This document shows, in pieces, positions 16,645 through 25,784 of a stretch of DNA of 64,000 nucleotides. Origin of the DNA: Pseudonocardia terrae (GTDB taxonomy: Bacteria > Actinomycetota > Actinomycetes > Mycobacteriales > Pseudonocardiaceae); the NCBI RefSeq assembly GCF_021343995.1, contig NZ_JAJTTE010000043.1, forward strand, positions 1-64,000, in the 5' to 3' direction. How positions within the stretch are numbered: the stretch's first letter is position 1; each line of letters starts with the position of its first letter. The notes under the pieces were generated by a model. That model saw nothing but the letters and a program-made list of their open reading frames with translations, made no database searches and was not told the DNA's origin. A program made the translations under genes and the position numbers.

Positions 16645-18398
16645 CGACCGCGCGGGCCGAGGTGTTCCGGCTGCGGGTGCGCGGCGAACAGGACGTGTTC
16701 GTCGCCCGCCAGCGGGGCCGCGAGGTCGCGGCGCTGGCCGGGCTCGAGCACCAGGACCAGATCCGCGTCGCGACCGCGCTCAGCGAGCTCAGCCGCGAGC
16801 TCGCGACGCTGCCCGGCGAGGTCACGATCACGATCTCGCTCGGGGCCGAGCCCACGCCCGCGCTGGTGCTCACCGCCGAGTGGGCCGGCGGGGGTGGAAA
16901 CCCCGAGGACCTGGAGGGCGTCCGGGCCGCCGCGCGCCTCACCGACGGCTGCGAGGTCCGCCAGGCGGACACGGGTGGCTCGGTGCGGCTGATCAAGCGC
17001 CTGCCGCCGGGCAGCGGCGTCGACCCCGACCAGGCCGAACGGATCCGCAGCGCCGTGCGCGAGTCCCGCCCGGCCGACGCGCTCGCCACCCTGCGCAGCC
17101 AGAACCAGGACCTGCTGGAGGCACTGGAGAGCCTGCAGGCCCGGCAGGAGGACCTGCTGCGGGTCAACGCCGAGCTCGAGGAGACCAACCGCGGCGTGCT
17201 GGCCCTGCACGCAGAGCTCTCCGAGGAGCTGGAGGAGACCAACCGCGGCGTGGTCGCCCTCTATGCCGAGCTCGACGACGCCTCCACCCGGCTGCGCGAG
17301 GCCAGCGAGGCGAAGACCCGCTTCTGGGCGAACGTGAGCCACGAGCTGCGCACCCCGCTCAACTCGGTGCTGGGCATCTCGCGGCTGCTGCTGGACCCGG
17401 AGGGCGGCGCGCTGGACGCCGAGCAGCGCCACCAGGTCGAGCTCATCCGCGACGCGGGCGCCATGCTGTTGTCGCTGGTCAACGAGCTGCTCGACGTGGC
17501 GAAGGCCGAGTCGGGCCAGATCGAGGCCGTCATCGTGCCCACGGACCTCGGCGCGGTGTTCGACGAGCTGCGCGCCACGTTGCGCCCGGTCGCCGGCGCC
17601 GAGGTCGAGCTCGTCGTGGAGCGGCCGGAGATCGACGTCGTGTGGACCGATCCGGTGCTCCTCGGCAGGATCCTGCGCAACCTGGTGAGCAACGGCCTGA
17701 AGTTCACCGAACGGGGCGAGGTGCGGGTCCGGGCGGGTCTGGACCCCGGGAACGGGGAGGTGGTGGTCCGGGTGAGCGACACCGGGATCGGCATCCCCGC
17801 CGAGCACCAGCAGCGGGTGTTCGAGGAGTTCTACCAGGTCCGCGGGCACCTGCAGGCCGCGAGCGGCGGCACCGGCCTGGGCCTTCCCTACTCCCGGCGG
17901 CTGGCCGCGATCCTCGGCGGGTCGCTCGGGATGGAGAGCGAGCCGGGCCGCGGGACCGTGCTGACGCTGCGCCTGCCCGCCCGGCCGGCCGGCGAGGCCG
18001 CCGCGGGCGTCGTGCCGCTCGGCCGGGTCCTCGTGGTCGACGACGACCCGGCGGTGCGGGCCCTGCTCCGGCGGATCGTCGAGGGGTTCGAGGGGCAGGT
18101 CACGGAGGCCGGCTCGGGGCCGGAGGCGCAGCGCGCGCTCGCGGCCGCGGTTCCCGATCTCGTGCTGTTGGACCTCGACATCCCGGCGCCGACCGGCTCC
18201 GAGGTCCTCGCCGGGATGCGCGCGGAGCCCGCCCTCGCCGCCGTCCCGGTCGTGGTGGTCACGGCCGCGCAGCTCACCGACGCGCGACGACGCGACCTCG
18301 GCCGGACGGCCGTCGTCGTCGACAAGGCGCAGCTGTCCGGGCCGGTGCTGGTCGCGGCGGTCGGCGCCGCTCGCGACCTGGTCGGGCGGGCCCCGTGA
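16641..18398 (+). CDS. Hybrid histidine kinase with N-terminal degenerate ATPase-like domain
   Basis: A 585-residue soluble hybrid kinase with no membrane segment. Residues about 1-120 look like a worn RsbT-like GHKL fold (TALSELSRELATL in place of the N-box). Residues about 150-215 are a coiled coil in which LEETNRGV-AL-AEL occurs twice. Then come the phosphoacceptor helix (FWANVSHELRTPLNS), a full ATPase domain (NLVSNGLKF, DTGIGI, GGTGLGLPYS) and a receiver domain (VLVVDDDPAVR, LLDLDIPAPTG). It starts at GTG 16641, overlapping the previous stop. It probably adds a phosphorelay input to the following response-regulator phosphatase. Confidence 0.88.
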   Translation: MTTARAEVFRLRVRGEQDVFVARQRGREVAALAGLEHQDQIRVATALSELSRELATLPGEVTITISLGAEPTPALVLTAEWAGGGGNPEDLEGVRAAARLTDGCEVRQADTGGSVRLIKRLPPGSGVDPDQAERIRSAVRESRPADALATLRSQNQDLLEALESLQARQEDLLRVNAELEETNRGVLALHAELSEELEETNRGVVALYAELDDASTRLREASEAKTRFWANVSHELRTPLNSVLGISRLLLDPEGGALDAEQRHQVELIRDAGAMLLSLVNELLDVAKAESGQIEAVIVPTDLGAVFDELRATLRPVAGAEVELVVERPEIDVVWTDPVLLGRILRNLVSNGLKFTERGEVRVRAGLDPGNGEVVVRVSDTGIGIPAEHQQRVFEEFYQVRGHLQAASGGTGLGLPYSRRLAAILGGSLGMESEPGRGTVLTLRLPARPAGEAAAGVVPLGRVLVVDDDPAVRALLRRIVEGFEGQVTEAGSGPEAQRALAAAVPDLVLLDLDIPAPTGSEVLAGMRAEPALAAVPVVVVTAAQLTDARRRDLGRTAVVVDKAQLSGPVLVAAVGAARDLVGRAP

Positions 18399-19984
18399 CC
18401 GGCCCGGAGACGCCCACCGAGGGGGTCGACGGGACGACGATCCTCGTGGTCGACGACAACGCCGGCAACCGGTACGTCGCCGCCAGCTGGCTGCGCCGCG
18501 CCGGCTACCGCGTGGTGGAGGCGGCGACCGGGACGGAGGCGCTGGACCGGGTGGCGCGGGATCCGATCGACGTCGTCGTGCTCGACGTCGGGCTGCCGGA
18601 CATGAGCGGGTTCGAGGTGTGCGAGCGGATCAAGTCCGACCCCGCCCTCAGCCGCCCGGTGATCCACCTGTCCGCCACCGCGGTCCGCGGGCAGGACCGG
18701 GCCCAGGGGCTCACCCGCGGCGCCGACGCCTACCTCGTCGAGCCGGTGGAGCCGGACGAGCTGCGCGCCACCGTGTGGTCGGTGCTGCGCTACCACCGCG
18801 CGCGGGCGGCGGCGGAGCGGCTCGCGGCCCGGCTGGCCGGGCTCAGCCGGGCGACCATGGCGATGAACGCGGCCGTGGACTTCGACGAGCTGGCCACCAC
18901 GATCGCGTCCGGCGCGGCGGTGCTGGCGGAGGTGCCGGCCGCCGCCCTGGTCGCCGCGTCGGACCGGACCGTGCGCCGGGCCGTGGTCGACCCGGCCGAT
19001 CCGGACGACACCCCGCGGTGCGACTCGGTGTCGCCGCGGCTGCTCGAGCGGCTCACCGGCACCCTGTCGGACGGTCCGGCCGCGGTGTCCTGGGCGGACG
19101 CGGTGGGCGGTGAGGCGGTGGCCGGCGAGGAGACCGGCGCCCCGGCCTCGGCCCTGCGGTTCGGGTTCCGGGCCGGCCGGGTGGCGATCGTGCTGCGGAC
19201 GCCGGGGGTCGGTACGGAGCTGCGCGACCTGCTGGCCCAGCTGGGCAACGCGGCCGCGCTCGCCGTCGACTCCCTGCAGCTCTACGTCGAGGAGCACACC
19301 CTCGCCCTGACCCTGCAGCGCGCCTTCCTGCCCACCGCGCCGGCCGCACCACCCGGGGTGGAGGTCGCCGTGCGGTACGTCCCCGCGGCACAGAACACCG
19401 AGATCGGCGGGGACTTCTACGAGGTCGTCGAGCTCGGCGAGGGCCGGCTGCTCCTCGCGATCGGCGACGTCTCGGGTCACTCCATCCACGCCGCGACCGT
19501 GATGGTCGAGCTGCGGCACGCGCTGCGCGCCTACGCGGTCGAGGGGCACGGGCCGGCGGCGATCCTGCAGCGGCTCGAGGACATGCTGCGGCGCTACCAC
19601 CCGCGCGAGTTCGCAACGGTGTGCGTGATGGTCCTCGACACCGTCCGCGACGTCGTCACCGTCGCCAACGCGGGCCACCTCGCGCCGCTGCTGGCCTCCC
19701 CCGAGGGCACCGTCCCGCTCACCGTGCGCGGTCCGATGCTGGGCCTGCGCCGCACGCACGAGGCGGACTCGGTGCTCGCCCTGCCTCCCCGCTGGACGCT
19801 CGTGCTCTACACCGACGGGCTGGTCGAGAAGCGGGGTGTGGACCTCGACGCGGCACTGGAGGAGCTGCGCGCCGCCGTGTCCGTGGACCCCGCCCCCGAG
19901 GAGCTCGGCGACCGGCTGCTCGGCCGGTTCGCCGGCGTCCGCGAGGACGACATCGCGCTGCTGATCCTGCGCGGCGGGGCCTAG
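18395..19984 (+). CDS. Response regulator-PP2C phosphatase (RsbU/RsbP-like)
   Basis: A 529-residue effector phosphatase. The N-terminal receiver domain (about 10-130) has ILVVDDN and VVVLDVGLPDMSGFEV with the phosphoacceptor aspartate. A GAF-like middle region follows (about 150-290). The C-terminal SpoIIE-type PP2C domain (about 300-525) has IGGDFYEV, LLLAIGDVSGHSIHAA, NAGHLAPLL, LYTDGLVEKRG and EDDIALLI. Such proteins dephosphorylate an RsbV-type anti-anti-sigma factor. It is the last gene of the operon and faces the RsbW/RsbV pair, which is its likely target pair. Input would come from RsbT and from the hybrid kinase. Confidence 0.9.
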   Translation: MTGPETPTEGVDGTTILVVDDNAGNRYVAASWLRRAGYRVVEAATGTEALDRVARDPIDVVVLDVGLPDMSGFEVCERIKSDPALSRPVIHLSATAVRGQDRAQGLTRGADAYLVEPVEPDELRATVWSVLRYHRARAAAERLAARLAGLSRATMAMNAAVDFDELATTIASGAAVLAEVPAAALVAASDRTVRRAVVDPADPDDTPRCDSVSPRLLERLTGTLSDGPAAVSWADAVGGEAVAGEETGAPASALRFGFRAGRVAIVLRTPGVGTELRDLLAQLGNAAALAVDSLQLYVEEHTLALTLQRAFLPTAPAAPPGVEVAVRYVPAAQNTEIGGDFYEVVELGEGRLLLAIGDVSGHSIHAATVMVELRHALRAYAVEGHGPAAILQRLEDMLRRYHPREFATVCVMVLDTVRDVVTVANAGHLAPLLASPEGTVPLTVRGPMLGLRRTHEADSVLALPPRWTLVLYTDGLVEKRGVDLDAALEELRAAVSVDPAPEELGDRLLGRFAGVREDDIALLILRGGA

Positions 19985-19999
19985 GGACTTCGCGACCGG

Positions 20000-20467
20000 C
20001 TACCGGCGGCGCCACCAGAGCGAGACCGTCGTCCCACCCGGACCGCGGTCGATCTCCGCGTGGTCGCTCAGGTTCGTGATCATCGCCAGGCCGCGGCCGC
20101 GGTGCCCCGGGTCCTCCGGGATCGGCCGCCAGCGCCCCTCGTCCCGCACGGTGACCAGGACACAGCCGCCGGTGGTGCACACCGCGCTGAGGTCGACCGG
20201 GCGCTCACCGTCCGTATAGGCGTGCTCCGCCGCGTTGACCATGGCCTCGTAGCAGGCCAGCAGCAGGTCCTCCACCGTCTCCTCGTCGAGCCCGGTGGCC
20301 GCGGCCCATGTGCCGAGCTCCCGGCGCGCCGCGGCCAGCCGCGCGGCCTCGCCGGGGAACCGGTGCTCGAGGAGCGGGCCGTCCGCGGCGGGCTCCCGGC
20401 CCCAGGCCTGCGCGTCCGGAGGGTCGCCGACGGGCTGCGGATCGCGCCGGACCGGGACCGTCACCAT
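20000..20467 (-). CDS. rsbW: RsbW-like anti-sigma factor (GHKL serine kinase)
   Basis: A 155-residue GHKL ATPase of the anti-sigma group. The N-box is ACYEAMVNAAEHAY, the G1 region VRDEGRWRP and the G2 region HRGRGLAMITNL. RsbW-type proteins bind a sigma factor or phosphorylate RsbV. Its ATG shares one base with the rsbV stop (TGATG). The first approximately 35 residues are a Pro-rich extension. It is convergent with the response-regulator phosphatase, 15 bases apart. The sigma factor it would bind is not encoded in this window. Confidence 0.85.
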   Translation of the reverse strand: MVTVPVRRDPQPVGDPPDAQAWGREPAADGPLLEHRFPGEAARLAAARRELGTWAAATGLDEETVEDLLLACYEAMVNAAEHAYTDGERPVDLSAVCTTGGCVLVTVRDEGRWRPIPEDPGHRGRGLAMITNLSDHAEIDRGPGGTTVSLWWRRR

Positions 20468-20871
20468 CAGGCGTCCCCGAGCGCGGCGGCCCGGGAGGGG
20501 TACAGCGCGAGGGTCCGGTCCATTCCGGTGATCTGCAGCGGCCGCAGCACCCGGCGCGAGTCCGCGACCACCCGCAACGCGACGCCGCGCTCCTCCGCAC
20601 CGCGCTGGGCGAGGGCGACCGCCGTCAGCCCGACCGAGGTGAAGAAGTCGACGCCGGTCAGGTCCAGGACGAGGACCGCCGGCTCCGCCTCGAGCTCCGC
20701 CTGCAGGGTCTCGTCCAGCCCGGCGGCGGTGACGAGGTCGATCTCGCCCGCGATGGCGACGACCGTGGCGTGGTCGAGGCGCTCGATGCGGACCGTGAGC
20801 GCGTCGTCGTCCGGTCCCGCGCGCAGGAGGGGGTTGATCTCGGCCGTGCCCGAGGTGCGCCGTACCTGCAT
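20467..20871 (-). CDS. rsbV: RsbV-like anti-sigma factor antagonist (STAS)
   Basis: A 134-residue STAS protein. The phosphorylation site is in LDLTGVDFFTSVGLTAVAL, where the serine of TSVGL corresponds to the serine phosphorylated by RsbW in Bacillus. AGEIDLVTA is the N-terminal STAS signature. When dephosphorylated it would bind RsbW and free the sigma factor. The start is ATG 20869-20871; the frame upstream to 21081 is Arg/Pro-rich and unlike the family. It is the first gene of the pair, so rsbV-rsbW is a two-gene operon. Confidence 0.87.
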   Translation of the reverse strand: MQVRRTSGTAEINPLLRAGPDDDALTVRIERLDHATVVAIAGEIDLVTAAGLDETLQAELEAEPAVLVLDLTGVDFFTSVGLTAVALAQRGAEERGVALRVVADSRRVLRPLQITGMDRTLALYPSRAAALGDA

Positions 20872-21089
20872 CGTCCGCCCTTCACCCGCCCCGCGGGGCG
20901 ATCCGTCGGCAAGGCCGGGCGCGCGGCGCACGCGAGGTGATCCGGTCCCTGCCCCGGACGGGAGGCTACGCGCCCGCTCCGCCCGCCTCCAGCGGGAGCG
21001 GACCTGCCACGCGGACGTCACAGGGGGCGTGCGCCGCCGGTCAGGACCGTCCACCGGGACCCTGCCGGTGGCACACCGCACCCCTCGAG

Positions 21090-21285
21090 CGGTGGCCGAC
21101 CGGCCGGGCGCCCTTCGACGCCTACTTCGACTTCATCGAGGCACACCCGCAGTGGTACCGCTCGCTGTACCGCAGCACCGCCAACGCCGACGACGTCGTC
21201 CGCGACCGGCGTGCCCGCACCCCGGGACGAGGTGCGGGAGAGGTGCTGCGCGGCACTCCTGGCGGCACTGGGCATCGAGGTCTGA
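21090..21285 (+). pseudogene. TetR-family regulator, C-terminal remnant
   Basis: One frame (about 21090-21212) reads APFDAYFDFIEAHPQWYRSL and continues with YRSTANADDVVRDR, which resembles the start of a TetR ligand-binding domain. A different frame then reads EVRERCCAALLAALGIEV and stops at 21283-21285, like the end of such a protein. The DNA-binding half is missing and at least one frameshift separates the two parts. It lies just upstream of the nitrilase-fold gene and could be its former regulator. Confidence 0.45.
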
Positions 21286-21407
21286 GAGACCGGGCCGCTC
21301 CCGGGCCGGGTACGGGCCGCAGTGCCCATGGCCCCCGGGCCCGGCGGGGTGCATCGTCGGGCGTGCCCGCCGTCCGGCGGGCGGCACGCCGGAGGCGAGG
21401 TGGCCCC

Positions 21408-22511
21408 GTGATCGAGCCCTACCAGGTCGTCGGTCTCGTCCCGACCATGCGGGGCATCCGCTACCGCGACGAGATCAAACGGAACATCGAGCACCTCGGC
21501 CACCTGATGAAGGCGGCGTCGTGGCTGTCCGCGATGGCCCTGCCGGTCCGCCTGATCACGATTCCCGAGGGCGCGCTGCAGGGCTTCAACGACGAGGTGC
21601 TCGACCACGACCACGAGTGGTTCGCCGCGGAGTGCGCGATCGACATCCCCGGCCCGGAGACCGACGCACTCGGTGCCCTGGCCGCCAAGTGGGACTCCTA
21701 CGTCATGGCCACCGCCAAGGCGCGGCACCCGGAGTTCCCGGGCCGCTTCTTCAACGTCGGGTTCGCGATCTCCCCGGCCGAGGAGATCGTGCTCGTCCAC
21801 CACAAGGTGGTGCCGCTGCAGCCGGTGGAGCACTCCGTGACCCCGCACAACGTCTGGGACCGCTGGGTCGAGCTCTACGGCGACGGGCTCGACGCCTTCT
21901 ACCCGGTGGCCGACACCGAGATCGGCCGGCTCGGCGTGATGATGGCCAACGAGGCCTCGTACCCGGAGAACGCGCGCGGGCTCGCGATGAACGGCTGCGA
22001 GGTGGCCTACCGCGGCCCCTACCCGCACCCGCACGCCGGCAACGGCTTCTTCGAGATCCAGAACCGGGCCCGGGCGCTGGACAACAACATGTACGTGATC
22101 GGCAACCAGGTCGGCACGTACTACCTGGACGCCGAGTCGGACATCCCCATCGACACCTTCGGCTCCGCCAGCATGATCTGCGACTACCGTGGCACCGTCG
22201 TCGGTCGGGTGGGCTACGCCGGGCACTCCACCTGGGTCGCGGGCACGGTCGACATCCAGGCCCTGCGCGACTTCCGCTCCCGCTCGCAGTTCGGCAACTG
22301 GCTGAAGGACCTCACGACCGAGCAGTACCAGGTCATCTACCGGGAGCCGATCTACCCGAAGAACCTCTACCTGGACCGGAAGCCGTACACGCACGACGAG
22401 TACCGGCGCGAGGTGACCGAGAAGCAGGTCGAGCTCCTGCACGCGCGGGACATCTGGCGCCGTCCGGACGCCGGCGCCCGGAACGGGGGGTCGACACCGT
22501 CGAGCAGCTGA
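21408..22511 (+). CDS. Nitrilase-superfamily protein lacking the catalytic cysteine
   Basis: A 367-residue carbon-nitrogen hydrolase-fold protein. Glu54 (TIPEGALQG) and Lys133 (VHHKVVPLQP) fit two of the three catalytic residues. At the third site the family motif is L-I-C-x-D-x-x-F-P-E; here it is MMANEASYPENAR, so the cysteine is replaced by Ala180. It may therefore be non-hydrolytic, use another residue, or belong to a divergent subgroup. The start is GTG 21408 with GAGG seven bases upstream; the open frame back to 20937 runs through a TetR remnant. Its 3' end abuts a truncated GyrI-like gene on the other strand. Substrate unknown. Confidence 0.8.
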   Translation: MIEPYQVVGLVPTMRGIRYRDEIKRNIEHLGHLMKAASWLSAMALPVRLITIPEGALQGFNDEVLDHDHEWFAAECAIDIPGPETDALGALAAKWDSYVMATAKARHPEFPGRFFNVGFAISPAEEIVLVHHKVVPLQPVEHSVTPHNVWDRWVELYGDGLDAFYPVADTEIGRLGVMMANEASYPENARGLAMNGCEVAYRGPYPHPHAGNGFFEIQNRARALDNNMYVIGNQVGTYYLDAESDIPIDTFGSASMICDYRGTVVGRVGYAGHSTWVAGTVDIQALRDFRSRSQFGNWLKDLTTEQYQVIYREPIYPKNLYLDRKPYTHDEYRREVTEKQVELLHARDIWRRPDAGARNGGSTPSSS

Positions 22512-22713
22512 TCCCGTCGTCCCTCAGCAGGAACTTGAGCGTGTACGCGAGGGGGTAGAGCGCCGCCACCGCGGCCTCGTACACCGGAGTGTTGGGGTCG
22601 CCGTGGCCGTCGATCATCAGGTACCTGAGGTCCCGCACCTCGAGCACCTGTGGCGAGTCACGCTTCGCCGTGTAGCACGGCAGCTCCCGCTTCAGGTCCA
22701 CCTTGGTCGCCAC
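22512..22713 (-). pseudogene. GyrI-like domain protein, truncated after about 67 residues
   Basis: From GTG 22711-22713 the frame reads VATKVDLKRELPCYTAKRD, then VLEVRDLRYLMIDGHGDPNT and a further stretch to about LLRDDGI. This is the N-terminal third of actinobacterial GyrI-like (small-molecule-binding) proteins, normally about 210 residues. After that the frame continues to 22333 only as the antisense of the nitrilase gene, with no family similarity. The breakpoint coincides with the nitrilase stop, so a deletion or insertion joined the two. A short fusion protein might still be made. Confidence 0.6.
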
Positions 22714-22790
22714 GGGCCCCCGATGCTGCAGGTCAGGGCGGTGCCGACGCCGGACCGTTCCCCTCCGCCCCGGGCCACCACCGCCGCGGA

Positions 22791-23024
22791 TCATGCCAGC
22801 TCCTCCGGTGGCGGCCCGAGCAGCTCGCGGACGGCCTGGCAGCCCTCCTCGGTGATCAGCTGGTCGACGTACAGCTCGCGGAGGATCTTGAACTCCGGCG
22901 GCTCGTCCTCGTGCACGACGATCCGGTCCGCGCCGTGCTGCGCGGCCAGTGCGTTCACGGCCTCCTTGACCTCGTTGAACGACGCGTCCAGCTCGTCGGC
23001 CAGCTCGCGCATCCGCTTGATCAT
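22791..23024 (-). CDS. Small conserved-looking hypothetical protein, 77 residues
   Basis: The ATG at 23022-23024 is preceded by GGAGG five bases upstream, and the product is acidic and helical, beginning MIKRMRELADELDASFNEVK and later EDEPPEFKILRELYVDQLIT. Composition and codon bias look real, unlike shadow frames around it. I recognise no domain. It lies upstream of the truncated GyrI-like gene on the same strand and may once have been co-transcribed with it. Confidence 0.6.
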   Translation of the reverse strand: MIKRMRELADELDASFNEVKEAVNALAAQHGADRIVVHEDEPPEFKILRELYVDQLITEEGCQAVRELLGPPPEELA

Positions 23025-23238
23025 CCGTGCCTCCGGTTCCGCCGTCGGGCCCTGCGTCGGGAGGTCTCGCGTCGCCCGTACTACTCCGGATAGCTCGCCC
23101 GGTCCCGTCCGACACCCGTGCGACTCACGATCTCACGGCCGACCACCGGTGCGGGAACCTGTCGATCTGCTGACGATCACGCGCCCACCAGGCGTTGCGC
23201 CGCCGCTCGGTCGGCAGGACGCCGCTCGGCGGAGCACC

Positions 23239-24010
<772 letters not shown>

Positions 24011-24024
<14 letters not shown>

Positions 24025-25420
24025 CCCCGCGGCGAGGACCCCCTCCCGGGCGCGGCCACCCGGCCTCCTGCGGCGGGGGCTGCCCCTGCGCTGGCGCATC
24101 GCGGTCGCCTTCGCCGTGGTCACGGTGGCGATCACCGGGCTGCTCGCCCTGGCGACCTGGCACCTCGCGTCGGACTTCCTCCTGGCGAAGCGGGAGCAGG
24201 GCGCGACGATGCAGGCGACGGTCGACGCGCGGCTGGTGGAGGAGACGCTGCGCGACCCGCACCAGGACGGCTCCGGCGACCTGCTCACCGGCCTCGCCGG
24301 GGGCGGGGACGGCGCCGTCGCCCTGCGCCGCAACGGCACCTGGACCACGAGCGGTCGCCGGTTCGACATCAACGCCCTCCCCGAGGACATGCTCGCCCTC
24401 GCCGGCTCGGGGACGCCGGCACGGCAGCGCATCGTCGCCGGTGGGATCCCGGTGCTGGCCATCGCGATCCCCCTGCCGGACGCGGTCTACGTCGAGCTCG
24501 CCCCCCTCAACGGGCTCGACACGACGCTGCGGTTCCTCAGCGGGGTGCTGGTGGCCGGGGTCGGCGTCAGCGGGTTGCTCGGCCTGGGGCTGGGCGGCTG
24601 GGCCGGACGACGCGCGCTGCGCCCGCTGACCGAGCTGCGCGACGCGGCCGCCCGGGTCGCCGCCGGCGACCTCGACGCGCGGCTCCCCGAGCAGACGGAC
24701 GCCGACCTCGCGCCCCTGGCCACGACCTTCAACCGCACCGCGGAGGACCTCCAGCGGCGGGTCCGTCGCGACGCGCGCTTCGCCGGCGACGTGAGCCACG
24801 AGCTGCGCTCCCCCCTGACCACCCTGGTCAACGCCGTCGCCGTGCTGAGCCGCCGGCGCGAGGAGCTCCCCCCGACCGCCCGGCAGGCCGTCGACCTGCT
24901 CGACGCCGACGTGCACCGCTTCCGGCAGATGGTCACCGACCTGCTGGAGATCTCCCGGGACGAGCGGCTCGCCCCGGAGGACCTCGAGATGTGCGACGTG
25001 GTCGACATCGTCACGCACGCCGTGGGGACGCGCGCGGGTGTCGCCGTGGAGGTCGTCGGGTCGCCGCCGAAGATCGAGGTCGACCGCCGCCGCCTCGACC
25101 GTGTCGTCGGCGACCTGCTGGACAACGCGGACCACCACGCCGGCGGGGCCGTCCGGGTGGGGGTGCTGGCGGCCGCCGACGGCGTGCGGATCGAGGTGGA
25201 CGACGCCGGCCCCGGGATCCCGCCCGAGTTCCGCGAGGAGGTCTTCGAGCGGTTCGCCCGCGGGGCCAACGCCGGCCGGCGCGAGGACGTCGGCGGAACG
25301 GGCCTCGGCCTGGCCCTCGTCGCCCGGCACGTCCGGGCCCACCACGGCCGGATCCACGTCGAGGACAGTCCCGCGGGCGGCGCCCGGATCGTCGTCGAAC
25401 TGCCGGAGGACACGAGATGA
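24011..25420 (+). CDS. Membrane sensor histidine kinase
   Basis: A 469-residue sensor kinase. A first membrane helix (about 28-50) and a second (about 178-200) enclose an extracytoplasmic sensor region of about 125 residues. Then come a HAMP domain (RALRPLTELRDAAARVAAGD), the phosphoacceptor helix FAGDVSHELRSPLTTLVNA, the N-box LLDNADHHAGG, and DDAGPGIPPEF and GGTGLGLAL of the ATPase. It starts at ATG 24011, overlapping the regulator gene, and its TGA overlaps the next ATG. It is the cognate kinase of the upstream response regulator. Confidence 0.93.
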
Positions 25421-25665
25421 GCGAGTCGACGGGACGCGGGCGGTCGGTCGGCCGGGTCGTGGTGATCGCGCTGATCACGGGGATGGCGGGGGCGTGCGGG
25501 GTCAGCACCGAGGACCACCCGCGGCCGATCGACCCGACGCAGGTGGCACCGGCACCGACGCCGACGGTGACCGTGGTGCCCGACCCACCGTCGACGCCGC
25601 CCGCGACGGTGAACGCTCCCACCTCGAGCGGGACCACTCCCGGTCACGGGAGGAGCACCCACTGA
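25417..25665 (+). CDS. Small secreted/lipoprotein-like Pro/Thr-rich protein
   Basis: An 82-residue protein with an N-terminal hydrophobic segment (VGRVVVIALITGMAGACG) and then a Pro/Thr/Ser-rich tail without a fold. The cysteine after AGA could be a lipid anchor, but the -3 position is Ala, so the lipobox is weak. The ATG overlaps the kinase stop as ATGA, which ties it to the two-component system; it may be an accessory to signal sensing outside the membrane. No family recognised. Confidence 0.65.
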   Translation: MSESTGRGRSVGRVVVIALITGMAGACGVSTEDHPRPIDPTQVAPAPTPTVTVVPDPPSTPPATVNAPTSSGTTPGHGRSTH

Positions 25666-25709
25666 GCCCGCCCGTCCACCCCGGACCGGGTCGGCCCGCC
25701 GGGACGTGT

Positions 25710-25746
25710 GTTCCGGCGTGCAACGGGTAGGGCGTTGCACCGGAAC
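25710..25746. repeat. Imperfect hairpin upstream of the PucR gene
   Basis: GTTCCG (25710-25715) plus GTGCAACG (25718-25725) pair with CGTTGCAC (25733-25740) plus CGGAAC (25741-25746), giving 14 base pairs with a two-base bulge and a seven-base loop. It ends 38 bases before the GTG of the PucR-type regulator. It could be a terminator for the kinase operon, an operator for the regulator, or a leader structure. Confidence 0.55.
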
Positions 25747-25784
25747 CGCACCCGCAGCGGGACCGTGGGAGAGGAGCCCTCCGC

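Noticed and set aside
20937..21407. N-terminal extension of the nitrilase-like protein
   Set aside because: The frame is open but contains a TetR remnant and Arg-rich sequence. A good ribosome site precedes GTG 21408.
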